A stretch of 64,000 nucleotides of DNA, taken from positions 5,949 through 69,948 of the forward strand of contig CABUIY010000011.1 in assembly GCA_902491765.1 (NCBI GenBank). The letters are read 5' to 3'. Position 1 is the first letter of the stretch, and each line of letters opens with the position of its first letter. Shown piece after piece: positions 18,687 through 27,762 of this stretch. The notes beneath the pieces were generated by a model, which had not been told where the DNA came from, did not search any database, and worked only from the letters and a program-made list of their open reading frames with translations. This DNA is from an uncultured Collinsella sp. GTDB lineage: Bacteria > Actinomycetota > Coriobacteriia > Coriobacteriales > Coriobacteriaceae. The position numbers and the translations under genes were made by a program.

Positions 18687-20717
18687 TTAAGCATCAAGGA
18701 ATCGTGCATCATGTGCGTGTTTTTCAATGTATTCGCGGCGATAGCCGACCTCGGAACCCATCAGCTCGCGCACGGCGCGGTCCGCCACCACGGCGTCTTC
18801 GATCGACACACGCTGCAGGATGCGGGTCTTGGGGTCCATCGTCGTCGAGGCAAGCTGCTTGGGGTCCATCTCGCCCAGACCCTTGTAGCGCTGGACGGTA
18901 TAGCCCTTGCGCTTCTTGGTAATCTTGCCGTCCTTGGCCTTGCCGTCCTCGTCGTTATCGTCGGGGTTCAGGCCCAGACTCTGGATGGTGTCGCGCAGGA
19001 TCTCGTCTTCGGGCTGGCGGCCGTTGGGATACACGTAGTGGATCTTGTTGCGCACCTTAATGCCAAAGATGGGCGGGCAGGCAACATAGACGTAGCCGGC
19101 ATCGATCAGCGGACGCATGTACTTGTAGAAGAACGTCAGCAGCAGGATGCGGATATGCGCACCGTCGACGTCTGCATCGGTCATGATGATGATCTTGTGG
19201 TAGCGCGCCTTGGTGATATCGAAGTCGCCGCCGTCGCCGGCACTCGTCGTGACGCCGCAGCCGATCGCGGTAATCAGCGACTGAATGGTGTCACTCGAGA
19301 ACGCGCGATGGTCACCAACGCGTTCGACGTTCAAAATCTTGCCGCGCAGGGGCAGAATCGCCTGGATGTCTCGGCGACGGCCGTCCTTGGCCGAACCGCC
19401 TGCCGAGTCGCCCTCTACGATGAAGAGCTCGGTCAGCTCGGCATCGCGCACCGAGCAGTCAGCGAGCTTACCGGGCAGGGACGCCGTCTCGAGCAGGCTC
19501 TTGCGGCGGGTCGCCTCGCGCGCCTTGCGGGCGGCATTGCGCGCCTTGCAGGCCTGTTGCGCCTTCTTGACGATCTCGCGAGCGGGCTTGGGATGCTCCT
19601 CGAGGTAATCGACAAGGCCGTCGGTCACAATCTTGAGCGTGAGCGCTCGCATATAGGAGCTGCCGAGCTTTGCCTTGGTCTGGCCCTCAAACTGCGGATC
19701 GGGCAGCTTGACCGAGATAACGGCCGAAAGGCCCTCGCGCACATCGTCGCCGGTCAGGTTGGCGTCTTTTTCCTTGAGCAGGTTCTGCTTGCGCGCGTAA
19801 TCGTTGATCACGCGGGTGAGCGCGGTGCGGAAGCCCTCAAGGTGCATGCCGCCTTCGGGGGTGTAGATGTCGTTGGCAAACGACATGACGTTCTCGCCGT
19901 AGCCGCTATTCCACTGCAGGGAAACCTCGACCTCTCCCATCTTGGCCACAGGCGCGTCCGGGTCCGATTTGCCCTCGATGTAGATGGGCTCCTTAAAGGC
20001 CTCGGGGACGTCCTTGCCCTCGTTGAGGAACTTGACGAAGTCGATGATGCCGCCCTCGTAGCAAAACTCCTCCACGTGGGGAGTCGCTTCGCGCTCGTCG
20101 GTCAGCACGATTTTGAGGTTCTTATTGAGGAACGCCGTCTCCTGCAGACGGTTGTGCAGCGTATCGAAATCGTAGATGCAGGTCTCGAAGATCTCATCGT
20201 CGGGCCAGAAGGTGACGGTGGTGCCCGTCGAATCCGAGGTGCCCACGACCTCCATCTTCTTGACGGTCTTGCCGCGCGAGAACTCCATCTCGTAGGTGTT
20301 GCCATCGCGACGAACCTGAACGACCACGCGCTTGGACAGTGCGTTGACGACGGAGATGCCCACGCCGTGCAGGCCGCCCGAGACCTTATAGGCCGAGTTA
20401 TCGAACTTACCGCCGGCGTGCAAGATCGTCATGACGACCTCGAGCGTCGGGATCTTTTTAACAGGGTGCTCGTCGACGGGGATGCCGCGCCCGTTGTCGA
20501 CGACCGTGATGGAGTTGTCGGCGTGGACCGTCACCTGGATCTCGGTGCAGAAACCGGCCATGGCCTCGTCGACGGAGTTGTCAACGATCTCCCACACCAG
20601 GTGATGCAGACCGCTGGCGCTCGTCGAGCCGATATACATGCCTGGGCGCTTACGAACGGCCTCGAGACCTTCGAGAATCTTAATCTCGCCGCCATCGTAA
20701 TCGTTTTCGTTTGCCAC
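18687..20717 (-). CDS. gyrB: DNA gyrase subunit B
   Basis: ATPase subunit of gyrase. The GHKL ATP site is visible (EIVDNSVDEAMAG, DNGRGIPV, GGLHGVG), as are the TOPRIM motif EGDSAGG and the DADVDG metal site, and the C-terminal QRYKGLGEM signature. It is about 676 residues, a normal length. I placed the start at the GTG of VANENDYDGG, because AAGGAGG lies 4-5 bases upstream; a TTG 18 bases earlier overlaps that site. It forms an operon with gyrA. Confidence 0.97.
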   Translation of the reverse strand: MANENDYDGGEIKILEGLEAVRKRPGMYIGSTSASGLHHLVWEIVDNSVDEAMAGFCTEIQVTVHADNSITVVDNGRGIPVDEHPVKKIPTLEVVMTILHAGGKFDNSAYKVSGGLHGVGISVVNALSKRVVVQVRRDGNTYEMEFSRGKTVKKMEVVGTSDSTGTTVTFWPDDEIFETCIYDFDTLHNRLQETAFLNKNLKIVLTDEREATPHVEEFCYEGGIIDFVKFLNEGKDVPEAFKEPIYIEGKSDPDAPVAKMGEVEVSLQWNSGYGENVMSFANDIYTPEGGMHLEGFRTALTRVINDYARKQNLLKEKDANLTGDDVREGLSAVISVKLPDPQFEGQTKAKLGSSYMRALTLKIVTDGLVDYLEEHPKPAREIVKKAQQACKARNAARKAREATRRKSLLETASLPGKLADCSVRDAELTELFIVEGDSAGGSAKDGRRRDIQAILPLRGKILNVERVGDHRAFSSDTIQSLITAIGCGVTTSAGDGGDFDITKARYHKIIIMTDADVDGAHIRILLLTFFYKYMRPLIDAGYVYVACPPIFGIKVRNKIHYVYPNGRQPEDEILRDTIQSLGLNPDDNDEDGKAKDGKITKKRKGYTVQRYKGLGEMDPKQLASTTMDPKTRILQRVSIEDAVVADRAVRELMGSEVGYRREYIEKHAHDARFLDA

Positions 20718-20770
20718 ACGTCCTCCTTCAGTCAAGAAAATGTGTACAGCCTTACTAGTTTATCGTAAAA

Positions 20771-20796
20771 AAATACCCTCGGGAACGAGGGTATTT
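20771..20796 (-). terminator. Terminator after the DciA-like gene
   Basis: aaataccctcg / cgagggtattt, 11 bp with a 4-base loop, followed on the minus strand by seven T. It separates the dnaN-recF group from gyrB. Confidence 0.9.
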
Positions 20797-20822
20797 GGCT
20801 CTACAAGGCCACCAGATGCGAT

Positions 20823-21386
20823 TTAAGGCTCTTTTTTGCCTTGCACGCCCTTGGCCCACTCGGCACTGGCTCTCATGGCGTTCTCGAGGGCCTCGCGCAG
20901 TTTTTGGTCTTCGATGGGCGCCACTTGGCGCTCAATCTCGGTGCGCTCGGCCTCACTTAGGTCAGCATGCGGAGCCGGCGGGCGCTCGGCCACGGCAGGA
21001 CGCAGACGCTCTTTGGCAGCGGGCGGCGTGTGACCGGGCGCGGTGGTTTTGAACACCAGGCCATCCACATGCGCACCGACGCGCTCCATGCGCGCGCGGA
21101 TGATCTCGCGCAACAGCGTCATTTCCTGCGTCCACGAGGGCGAATCGAGATATACCAGCAGCTCATTGGACTCGGGCAGGTAGCGCAGGCCCGTCACATG
21201 CCGCCCCTCGCGCGTGCCCGAGCACACCGCGTTCCACGCGCGATAGACCGCGCGCGACTCCTCGGCAGCCTCCATCTGCGCGCGGCGCTCAGGTGTTGCA
21301 GCCGCCAGGATGCGCTGGCGCTCTGCGTTTAAAAACCCACTGAAGGCGACCGTTTCGCTCTCGCGCTCGTAATTAGCACGTCTCAC
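20823..21386 (-). CDS. DUF721/DciA-like protein
   Basis: A 187-residue protein in the position usual for DUF721 genes, directly after recF and overlapping its end by 14 bases. The central part (RAWNAVCSGTREGRHVTGLRY then ELLVYLDSPSWTQEMTLLREII) fits the DUF721/DciA fold. DciA proteins load or assist DnaB in bacteria lacking DnaC. The flanks are charged and Pro/Ala-rich, probably disordered. A helicase-loading role here is inference from family and context. Confidence 0.8.
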   Translation of the reverse strand: MRRANYERESETVAFSGFLNAERQRILAAATPERRAQMEAAEESRAVYRAWNAVCSGTREGRHVTGLRYLPESNELLVYLDSPSWTQEMTLLREIIRARMERVGAHVDGLVFKTTAPGHTPPAAKERLRPAVAERPPAPHADLSEAERTEIERQVAPIEDQKLREALENAMRASAEWAKGVQGKKEP

Positions 21387-22479
21387 CCATGCTCACCACC
21401 TTGGCTCGATCAAGCAGGTCATCGGTAAAGTATCCCAGGTTGGTCGTGGTTATGACCGTTTGGATATCATCGCCGATCAGCCGCAGAAAAGCACCGCGGC
21501 GCTCGCCGTCGAGCTCGCTCATCACGTCGTCCAGAAGCAACAGCGGAGCAGTACCCAGAACATCGCGAGCCACGGCCACCTCGGCCACCTTCCAGGACAG
21601 TACCAACGTTCGCTGCTGTCCTTGGCTGGCAAATGAACGGGCGGAGCGACCCGCCACGGTAAATTCAATCTCGTCGCGATGCGGTCCCACCAACGTCACG
21701 CCGCGGCGAATTTCCTCGTCGGCGTGCTCATCAAGGGCGGCCAGCATGCGCTCGTACGCCCAGCCCTTCAGCTCTTCGCGATCCTCGGCCTGGGGCAAAT
21801 CCCCCAGTGTGGACGTATAGGTCACGTTGGCAGCCTCGCCGGACGCCACTTGCCCGTAGGCAGTGTGTACATGGCCCGCCAGCCGGTCGAGCAGGGCCAA
21901 CCGGTGCACGAGCAGAGCCGCGCCCGCGCGGGCAATCGAATCGTTCCACGCGCCGAGCATCTCACGGCAGCACCAGGTCTCCTTGAGCAAGGCGTTACGC
22001 TGGGTCACGCAGCGCCCATAGGTGCTCGCAAGATCGGCATAGCGTGCGCTCAGTTGCATGCCAAAGTCATCGAGGGCGGCGCGGCGCACACTGGCGCCTC
22101 GCTTAACCATGTCCAGATGGTCAGGGCAAAACAGCACGCTCGGCAGAACCCCGCGTACACCGGCGGCAGAGCATCTCTTGCCGTTGCGGCTAAACGAGCG
22201 CTTACCGTCCTCCGCGCTCAATCCCATATCAAGCACGCGGCCGTCGCCCTCGAGCCTCAGCTCGACCTTGCACGAGCCCACGCCGTCATGGACGAGCTCG
22301 GCTGCGGTCGGATGCCTAAACGAGGCGCCGCTCGTCAGCAGCTGCAGCGCCTCTATGAGATTGGTCTTTCCCGCCGCGTTTGGTCCCGCAAGTATCGTCA
22401 CGCCCTCGTCCAGGGCAAGACGATAGTTATCGAAGCTGCGGTAGTGCGCGACGGAAAGATCGCGGGCGAACATGGTCAT
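21373..22479 (-). CDS. recF: Recombination/repair ATPase RecF
   Basis: SMC-like ATPase that helps load RecA at gaps. The 368-residue protein shows Walker A AGPNAAGKTNLIEA near residue 32, the RDEIEF region, the SFASQGQQRTLVLSWK signature and the LLLDDVMSELD Walker B. It starts 10 bases after dnaN; no clear ribosome site is seen, so translation may be coupled, and a second ATG lies two codons in. Length and neighbours are standard. Confidence 0.95.
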   Translation of the reverse strand: MTMFARDLSVAHYRSFDNYRLALDEGVTILAGPNAAGKTNLIEALQLLTSGASFRHPTAAELVHDGVGSCKVELRLEGDGRVLDMGLSAEDGKRSFSRNGKRCSAAGVRGVLPSVLFCPDHLDMVKRGASVRRAALDDFGMQLSARYADLASTYGRCVTQRNALLKETWCCREMLGAWNDSIARAGAALLVHRLALLDRLAGHVHTAYGQVASGEAANVTYTSTLGDLPQAEDREELKGWAYERMLAALDEHADEEIRRGVTLVGPHRDEIEFTVAGRSARSFASQGQQRTLVLSWKVAEVAVARDVLGTAPLLLLDDVMSELDGERRGAFLRLIGDDIQTVITTTNLGYFTDDLLDRAKVVSMGETC

Positions 22480-22488
22480 GGCGCAGCG

Positions 22489-23592
22489 CTAGATGCGGAC
22501 CGGCATGACCAGGTACAGGTAGTTGATCTTGTCGTAGGACTTGAAGATGCCCGCCTGCGAGTAGCTCTTGAGCTCCAGCGTGATCTCCTTCTCCTTGGAC
22601 AGGGCATTGAGGCAGCCGAAGATGTAGTGGTAGTTGAAGGCGATGGTGCCCGACTCGCCCTCGGCCTCGACATCGATCGTCTCCTGCGCAAGGTCCTGGT
22701 CATTGGAAATGGAGGACAGGCCCATCTGCCCGTTCTCGACATCGATCTCGAACTTGACGGCGGGGTTGGCGCTCGCGATAACGGCCACGCGCTTGAGGGC
22801 GGCGTTAAAGGCGGCGACGTCAATCTTGACGCTCGTCACGCACGAATCGGGGATGAGCTGCTTGTAGTTGGGGTACACGCCCTCGATACGACGCGACACG
22901 TAGGTGGTGTTGCCGGCCTCAAAGACGACCTGGGTGTCGGTAGCCCCGATCATGATGGTCGCCTGGCTGGCCATGATGTTCAGTGCGTCGTTAAAGGCGT
23001 CAGCCGGAACGTTGAGCTCAAAGGAGCCCTCGAGGGTCGAGGTCTCGACCTGCGTATCGCACACGGCCAAGCGGAAGGAATCGGTCGCCACCAGGCGCAC
23101 GGTGTTGTTCTCGACCTTCATGTGCACGCCGCCCAGGATGGGGCGAGCCTTGTCGGTCGAGGTGACGCGCCACACGCGGCCGACCATCTCGGACAAGATA
23201 TCGGTCGGCAGCTCCACGGCACTCTCGATGGCATAGGCCGGAAACTCAGGGAAGTCATTGGCATCGAGCGTGTTCAGGCGGAACGAGCTCTTCTCGCAAC
23301 TGATCAGCACCTGGCGCTCGGACAGCTCAAAGGTGACCGGGGCATCGGGGAGAGTCTTGGTGATATTGGAGAGCATCTTACAGGGGATAACCATCTCGCC
23401 CTCTTCTTCGACATGCGCCGCGATGCGATGACGGATCGAGATGGTGTAGTTAGAGGTCTGGAATTCCAAGATGCCGTCTTGCGCCTTGACGAGCACGCCC
23501 GACAGGATGGGAAGGGTGGATGCCGAAGCGACACCCTTCATAACGACGCCGATGGCTTGTGTAAGCGAGCTCTGGCTGACGGTGAACTTCAT
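22489..23592 (-). CDS. dnaN: DNA polymerase III sliding clamp
   Basis: The beta clamp, a ring that tethers the polymerase to DNA. Standard length (367 residues), starting MKFTVSQSSLTQAIGVVMKG and ending in the usual YLVMPVRI-type strand (MPVRI). The ATG has GAAAGG upstream. Between it and dnaA lies a 238-base gap with origin-like features. Confidence 0.96.
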   Translation of the reverse strand: MKFTVSQSSLTQAIGVVMKGVASASTLPILSGVLVKAQDGILEFQTSNYTISIRHRIAAHVEEEGEMVIPCKMLSNITKTLPDAPVTFELSERQVLISCEKSSFRLNTLDANDFPEFPAYAIESAVELPTDILSEMVGRVWRVTSTDKARPILGGVHMKVENNTVRLVATDSFRLAVCDTQVETSTLEGSFELNVPADAFNDALNIMASQATIMIGATDTQVVFEAGNTTYVSRRIEGVYPNYKQLIPDSCVTSVKIDVAAFNAALKRVAVIASANPAVKFEIDVENGQMGLSSISNDQDLAQETIDVEAEGESGTIAFNYHYIFGCLNALSKEKEITLELKSYSQAGIFKSYDKINYLYLVMPVRI

Positions 23593-23830
23593 CTTTTAAT
23601 ACCTTTCTATAGATATAAATATCTTAATAATAGTAATAGCACTGACGAAACTGTTGATTACTCACAAAGACGCAGGTCAGACCCAGAAAGAGAATCGACA
23701 GCAACCTGTGTGCAACAGGGGTGGTTTTCCACGTTCAAAACCTGCGCAAAACTTTTCATCACCGCGGATTGGGTTTTAGACACCTTATGCCCGTGGTTTC
23801 GACAAGTTTTCAACAGGTGTCTCTATTTCC
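23593..23830. other. dnaA-dnaN gap, downstream part of a bipartite origin
   Basis: The gap begins with about 48 very A+T-rich bases (23593-23640), a candidate unwinding element. Then come DnaA-box-like sites: ttttccacg at 23725-23733 and ttttcaaca inside agttttcaacaggt at 23805-23818. The last 14-mer occurs twice more, inverted, upstream of dnaA (27005-27018 and 27058-27071). Strand switching of the genes places the origin here or just to the right. Confidence 0.65.
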
Positions 23831-25555
23831 CTACGAGCGTAGTGTAATTTTATCGCGCAGCGACTTGAGGTCTTCGGTGACGGTGCGGTCTTCCTGGATC
23901 ATCTTCTGGACCTTTTTGTAACTCGTGCTGACGGTCGAGTGGTTGCGGTTGCCAAATTCGGCGCCTACCGCCGTGGTCGTCATCTCGCACATTTCGATGG
24001 CCAGGTAGATAGCGATATGGCGTGCTTTGGCGATATTGGCGTTGCGACGCGGGCCGATGAGCTCCTCGTGCGTCACGCCGTACTGCTCTTCGATGACGGA
24101 CTGAACCGTTTGCACGTTGATCTTTTTGGCCGATGTGTCGAAGTACTGGCTGGCGATGGCGTCGATATCGTCAAAGGTGAGCTCCCCGCCCTCGCGCTCG
24201 CGGTCGCCCGCCTCGCCGGCGCAGCGCTCGCAGAAGCTCTCGAGTTCGCGGATGTTGGTGCCCGACACCTCTGCCATGTGCTTAAAGTGCTCATCGGTCA
24301 GGTGCCCGCCGTCGCCCCCGTAGGCCGCCAACAGTGAGTCGTCGCCTGCCTCGGGAGCGGCGACGATGGTGTTCTCGTAATAGCGCTGCAAGATCTTGTA
24401 TTTCATCTCGTAGCTGGGCTCTGCGACCAGGCAGAGCATGCCGGCGTTGAAGCGGCTGGTCAGGCGCTCGTCCATGCTCAGGTCCTTGGGGGCGCGGTCT
24501 GCCGCGATGACGACCTTCTTGTTGTTGCGGATGAACTCGTCCATGAGCTGGAAAAAGTAGTCCACGCTCGCGCGCTTGCCGATGATGTTTTGGATGTCAT
24601 CGATGATGAGCACGTCCACGCCGTGGTACGCCTGCATGATGGGGGCGTTGCTCTTCTTTTGGCGGTCGAACTCGGTCATCAGGTCGTCCAGATATGCCTG
24701 GGAGTTGGCATACTTGACCTTGATCTCGGGCGACTTCTCGGCGAGCTCGTTTTTGATGGCAAGCAGCAGGTGCGTCTTGCCCAGGCCCGATTTGCCGTAG
24801 ATAAACAGTGATGTGCATGTGCCGCGCTCGTCCGCGAGGGCGGCAAACTTGAGTGCCGAGCGATAGGCATGGCTGTTCTCGGGGCCGTAGACAAAGTTCT
24901 CAAAGGTAAATTTTGAGTTCGCGGCGAGCGGGGCTCCATCCGTATTCTGCTCGGCCGGCACGGTCGGTGCTGGCATGGGTGAAGCGGGGGTCGCAGCTTG
25001 CGTGGATTTAGTCGGCGCTCCGCCCTTCATCTGGTTCATCATGCGACGAAAATCGTCGGCCGAGAGCGTGTTCTTGATTGCAATGCCCGAATCCGCGCCC
25101 GCCGCTGCGTCGTGAGCGATGGGCATGTGCGTGACGGGTGCGTTCGTTGACGTCGCTACCGCGGTCGGCAACGGCGCCATGGTTTCACGGGAAACATCGC
25201 TGTGCTGGTGCTCGATTGTCGGCACGTCGCCTGCGGAGGCCGGCACCGCCGGGGAAGCAGCGGGAGCCGTGGCGGGCGCCGTCGCGGCAGCGGATTCCGT
25301 CGCGGCGCCTTGCGGTGCCACGATGTCGAGCGCAATCGGCGCAAAGGCGATTTCTTCCAGATAGGCCTCAATAGTCGGCTGATGCTTTTTGAGCTGCGCG
25401 ATGGCAAAGCGCGAGGGGGCCTCGATCGTGAGCGTATCTTCGGTCAGGCTTATGGCGCGCGATTGCCCCAGCATGTTGATGAGGCGTGCATCTTGGCCGT
25501 CGCGCTGACAAAAGGCGATGGCATCCCCCAGGATGATGCTTGCTTCCTCGTCCAC
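23831..25555 (-). CDS. dnaA: Replication initiator DnaA
   Basis: Opens the origin by ATP-dependent assembly on DnaA boxes. The 574-residue protein has domain I (1-80), a long linker rich in Ala, Pro and Thr (about 81-213), the AAA+ domain with Walker A GKSGLGKTH (about 254-262) and Walker B VLIIDDIQ (315-322), and domain IV with the DNA-binding signature NRNHSTVSTSYKKV. Most DnaA proteins are 440-520 residues, so the linker is the excess. The GTG start has GGGAGAG upstream. It follows the GHKL/winged-helix gene by 15 bases, in the same direction. Codons 121-126 hold a parS-like sequence. Confidence 0.97.
   Translation of the reverse strand: MDEEASIILGDAIAFCQRDGQDARLINMLGQSRAISLTEDTLTIEAPSRFAIAQLKKHQPTIEAYLEEIAFAPIALDIVAPQGAATESAAATAPATAPAASPAVPASAGDVPTIEHQHSDVSRETMAPLPTAVATSTNAPVTHMPIAHDAAAGADSGIAIKNTLSADDFRRMMNQMKGGAPTKSTQAATPASPMPAPTVPAEQNTDGAPLAANSKFTFENFVYGPENSHAYRSALKFAALADERGTCTSLFIYGKSGLGKTHLLLAIKNELAEKSPEIKVKYANSQAYLDDLMTEFDRQKKSNAPIMQAYHGVDVLIIDDIQNIIGKRASVDYFFQLMDEFIRNNKKVVIAADRAPKDLSMDERLTSRFNAGMLCLVAEPSYEMKYKILQRYYENTIVAAPEAGDDSLLAAYGGDGGHLTDEHFKHMAEVSGTNIRELESFCERCAGEAGDREREGGELTFDDIDAIASQYFDTSAKKINVQTVQSVIEEQYGVTHEELIGPRRNANIAKARHIAIYLAIEMCEMTTTAVGAEFGNRNHSTVSTSYKKVQKMIQEDRTVTEDLKSLRDKITLRS
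25181..25196. promoter_or_regulatory. parS-like site inside dnaA
   Basis: ggtttcacgggaaaca differs from the parS core tgtttcacgtgaaaca at two of 16 positions. It may be chance, since it encodes part of the disordered linker, but it lies about 5 kb from three perfect sites. Confidence 0.35.
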
Positions 25556-25570
25556 TGTCTCTCCCGTTCT

Positions 25571-26923
25571 TTAGCTCTGAGCTCGCACGCGAGCGGCGCC
25601 GAGTTCGGTCAGATGGTATTTCTGGCCATGCTTGATGACCAAGCCGGCCTGCGCCAAGTCATTGAGCGTGCGTGACCAAGTGGGGGCCGAGTTTCCAAAC
25701 GTCCTCGCCAGATCGGTTGCACCGCACGCTTGATTTTGCGCCAGATAGCCCAGCGCGGCGTTGCCGCGATCGCTTACGAACACGTCCGGTTGTGGCTGCG
25801 CATACTGATTTGCTGCATTAGGATACATCATTTGAGCTGCTGGTTGTTGAGAACTCTGCATCGGCGGCATTTGCTGTTGAAAACTTTGAGGCCACTGTTG
25901 GTAAGGCTGTGGAGGCATCTGCTGGGTCCAAGGGTTGTACTGCTGCTGCGGCATCTGCTGGTACGGCTGCTGATATCCCTGCTGGTACTGCTGCGGGAAC
26001 TGCTGGCCATACCCCAGTGGCGGCATCTGCTGATATGGATATCCCTGTTGGTACGGCTGATAGCCCATTTGCTGGCCACCCGGCGCCCCCGTCGCCTGCT
26101 GCATTGCTGCTGCATCCTGATCAGCCAGCGGCATGGCCTCTGGCATGTTTGGCGGCATCGACATAGATGCCGCCTGGGGTTCTTGTGTGGGAAGCATTCC
26201 GGGCTGCTGCATCTGTCCCACGGGGGGCTGCATCTGCTGCGTTGCCACGGGCTGCTGCGCAAAAGCTCCCGGCAGGGGATATGTGGGCTGCTCCGTCTCG
26301 GGCCGCACGGCAGCGCCGCGTCCGCCGGCACGCTCGATTTCCTGCACGCGTTTAGGGTTCAGGCTTACCGTAACCACGGTGCCGTTGCCCATGTTGTCCT
26401 CGATGGATACGGCACCGCCGGCGTTTTCCAAATACTCCTGCACCATGGGAAACCCTGCTCCGGTTCCACGGATATAGCGCTTCATCTTGCTGTTTGCGCT
26501 GGTAACGCCAAAGTCGAAAGCACGTTGCTTGTCGTCGATGCCGGGTCCTTGGTCAGCAAAGCGGATGGTGTCTCCGCCGTCCAGAATCGAGATGATGGGC
26601 TCGGCAAAGTGTGCGTGGATAAAGTTTTCGACAATCTCGCGGATGACCATGAGCGAGATGTGGCCACCTTGTTCTTTCATGCACTGGTAGACGGTGTTGG
26701 TCGTCTCTTCCAAATACGTGCGGACATCTTGCGGATCAATGACGATCACACGCGGTGTCGACAGCATGTCGTCATAGACGGCGATGCGCGCGGCGTACAT
26801 GGCTTTTGGCGCCTGCGTTGTCGTCTGTTCACCTTCGTCACGCTCTTCGCGCACGCCGGTGATGTGCTCGTTGTCGGGTGCCGGGTCTCCGGAATCGACC
26901 ATGGTGTAAAAGTCGTCAGACAT
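25571..26923 (-). CDS. GHKL ATPase with winged-helix end, dnaA-linked
   Basis: Not a known gene to me. About 450 residues. The N-terminal half is a GHKL ATPase domain like anti-sigma factors and histidine kinases: N-box REIVENFIHAHF, G1 DQGPGID, G2 RGTGAGFPMVQEYLENAGG and a closing NGTVVTVSLNP. There is no His-phosphotransfer domain. A linker of roughly 170 residues rich in Gln, Pro, Met and Tyr follows. The last 75 residues (ALGYLAQNQACGATDLARTF onwards) look like a winged-helix DNA-binding domain. It precedes dnaA by 15 bases and probably shares its transcript. The start is uncertain: I chose the ATG of MSDDFYTMVDS, but TTG or GTG up to 26995 are possible. Confidence 0.75.
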   Translation of the reverse strand: MSDDFYTMVDSGDPAPDNEHITGVREERDEGEQTTTQAPKAMYAARIAVYDDMLSTPRVIVIDPQDVRTYLEETTNTVYQCMKEQGGHISLMVIREIVENFIHAHFAEPIISILDGGDTIRFADQGPGIDDKQRAFDFGVTSANSKMKRYIRGTGAGFPMVQEYLENAGGAVSIEDNMGNGTVVTVSLNPKRVQEIERAGGRGAAVRPETEQPTYPLPGAFAQQPVATQQMQPPVGQMQQPGMLPTQEPQAASMSMPPNMPEAMPLADQDAAAMQQATGAPGGQQMGYQPYQQGYPYQQMPPLGYGQQFPQQYQQGYQQPYQQMPQQQYNPWTQQMPPQPYQQWPQSFQQQMPPMQSSQQPAAQMMYPNAANQYAQPQPDVFVSDRGNAALGYLAQNQACGATDLARTFGNSAPTWSRTLNDLAQAGLVIKHGQKYHLTELGAARVRAQS

Positions 26924-26984
26924 GCCGCTCGCAATCTTCCAAAAGGTTTCGAACAAATAGTAGCTCACCGTGCAATGTTTCTCA

Positions 26985-27075
26985 TCTTTCGACAACTTTT
27001 CAAAACCTGTTGAAAACTTTGGAAAACGGACGAAAAGTTCTCAACATTGCCAACATGACCTGTTGAAAACTCGAT
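26985..27075. other. oriC candidate, upstream DnaA-box-like cluster
   Basis: Between the two divergent gene groups is a cluster of sites related to DnaA boxes: ttttcaaaa, tgttgaaaa at 27008-27016 and 27061-27069, and ctcaaca. Each tgttgaaaa is part of the 14-mer acctgttgaaaact, which is also found inverted at 23805-23818. Genes on the left run left and those on the right run right, so this is the best single candidate for the origin, perhaps in two parts with the dnaA-dnaN gap. Confidence 0.65.
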
Positions 27076-27166
27076 GAAATATCGTGAAAAGTTGCCATGC
27101 ACCGCTAAATCGAGCTTGGCTTATGGGGGAACCGTGTGAACTGCGCAACCTTTTACCTTTGATTTC

Positions 27167-27196
27167 TTGACATTTGAACATTGGTTTCCCTACAAT
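27167..27196 (+). promoter_or_regulatory. Promoter of the rpmH operon
   Basis: Consensus TTGACA at 27167-27172, 18 bases, TACAAT at 27191-27196; the transcript would have a leader of about 65 bases before rpmH. Confidence 0.75.
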
Positions 27197-27268
27197 CTTC
27201 AAGCTCACGTGTCTATATCTGCGTCCGCGTCCCCGCGGACACTCGAAATGCAGCAGGAGGAACTTAAG

Positions 27269-27403
27269 ATGAAGCGTACGTATCAGCCTAATAAGCGTAA
27301 GCGTGCCAAGACCCATGGCTTCCGTGCCCGTATGGCCACTAAGGGTGGTCGTGCCGTGCTCGCCCGTCGTCGCGCCAAGGGCCGCAAGCGTCTCACTGTC
27401 TAG
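27269..27403 (+). CDS. rpmH: Ribosomal protein bL34
   Basis: A 44-residue, very basic protein of the large subunit, reading MKRTYQPNKRKRAKTHGF and ending KGRKRLTV, exactly typical. AGGAGG lies 8 bases before the ATG; a longer in-frame extension has no start signal of its own. It opens the rightward operon rpmH-rnpA-yidD-yidC-khpB. Confidence 0.97.
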   Translation: MKRTYQPNKRKRAKTHGFRARMATKGGRAVLARRRAKGRKRLTV

Positions 27404-27423
27404 CAGCGATACACACATCTCGC

Positions 27424-27762
27424 ATGAAGACTATTAAGTCTCGGCAAGATTTCGAGCATGTGTTCAGTCAGGGGCGTCGTTTCAATCACCCTCTGATTCG
27501 AATGACCATATGTGAATCGGTTGGCGAAGGCGACTCCGGAAGGGTCGCCTTCGTTGGTGCTAAGCGACTCGGTTGTGCCGTCGTGCGCAACCGATCCAAG
27601 CGTGTGATGCGCGAGGCCGCCCGCAGCTGCGGATTTCCCGTTGCGGGTTATGACATCATCTTGTTCGCAACTCCCAAGACGAGGGTTTCCTCGCCGCAGG
27701 AGATGGACAAGGCGTTGCGTTCGCTTATGAAGCGCGCCGGCGTTGCCGGGGAGGAGCGATGA
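27424..27762 (+). CDS. rnpA: Ribonuclease P protein component
   Basis: Basic protein partner of the RNase P RNA, which trims tRNA 5' ends. At 112 residues it has normal length, with the family core RVAFVGAKRLGCAVVRNRSK followed by RVMREAAR (the RNR motif). Its stop overlaps the start of yidD by four bases. Confidence 0.95.
   Translation: MKTIKSRQDFEHVFSQGRRFNHPLIRMTICESVGEGDSGRVAFVGAKRLGCAVVRNRSKRVMREAARSCGFPVAGYDIILFATPKTRVSSPQEMDKALRSLMKRAGVAGEER

Noticed and set aside
18711..20768. 685-codon plus-strand frame opposite gyrB
   Set aside because: Antisense shadow of gyrB with no motifs of its own.
25730..27013. 427-codon plus-strand frame across the GHKL gene
   Set aside because: Leu/Arg/His-rich antisense reading of the Gln/Pro linker; starts inside the gene's end.
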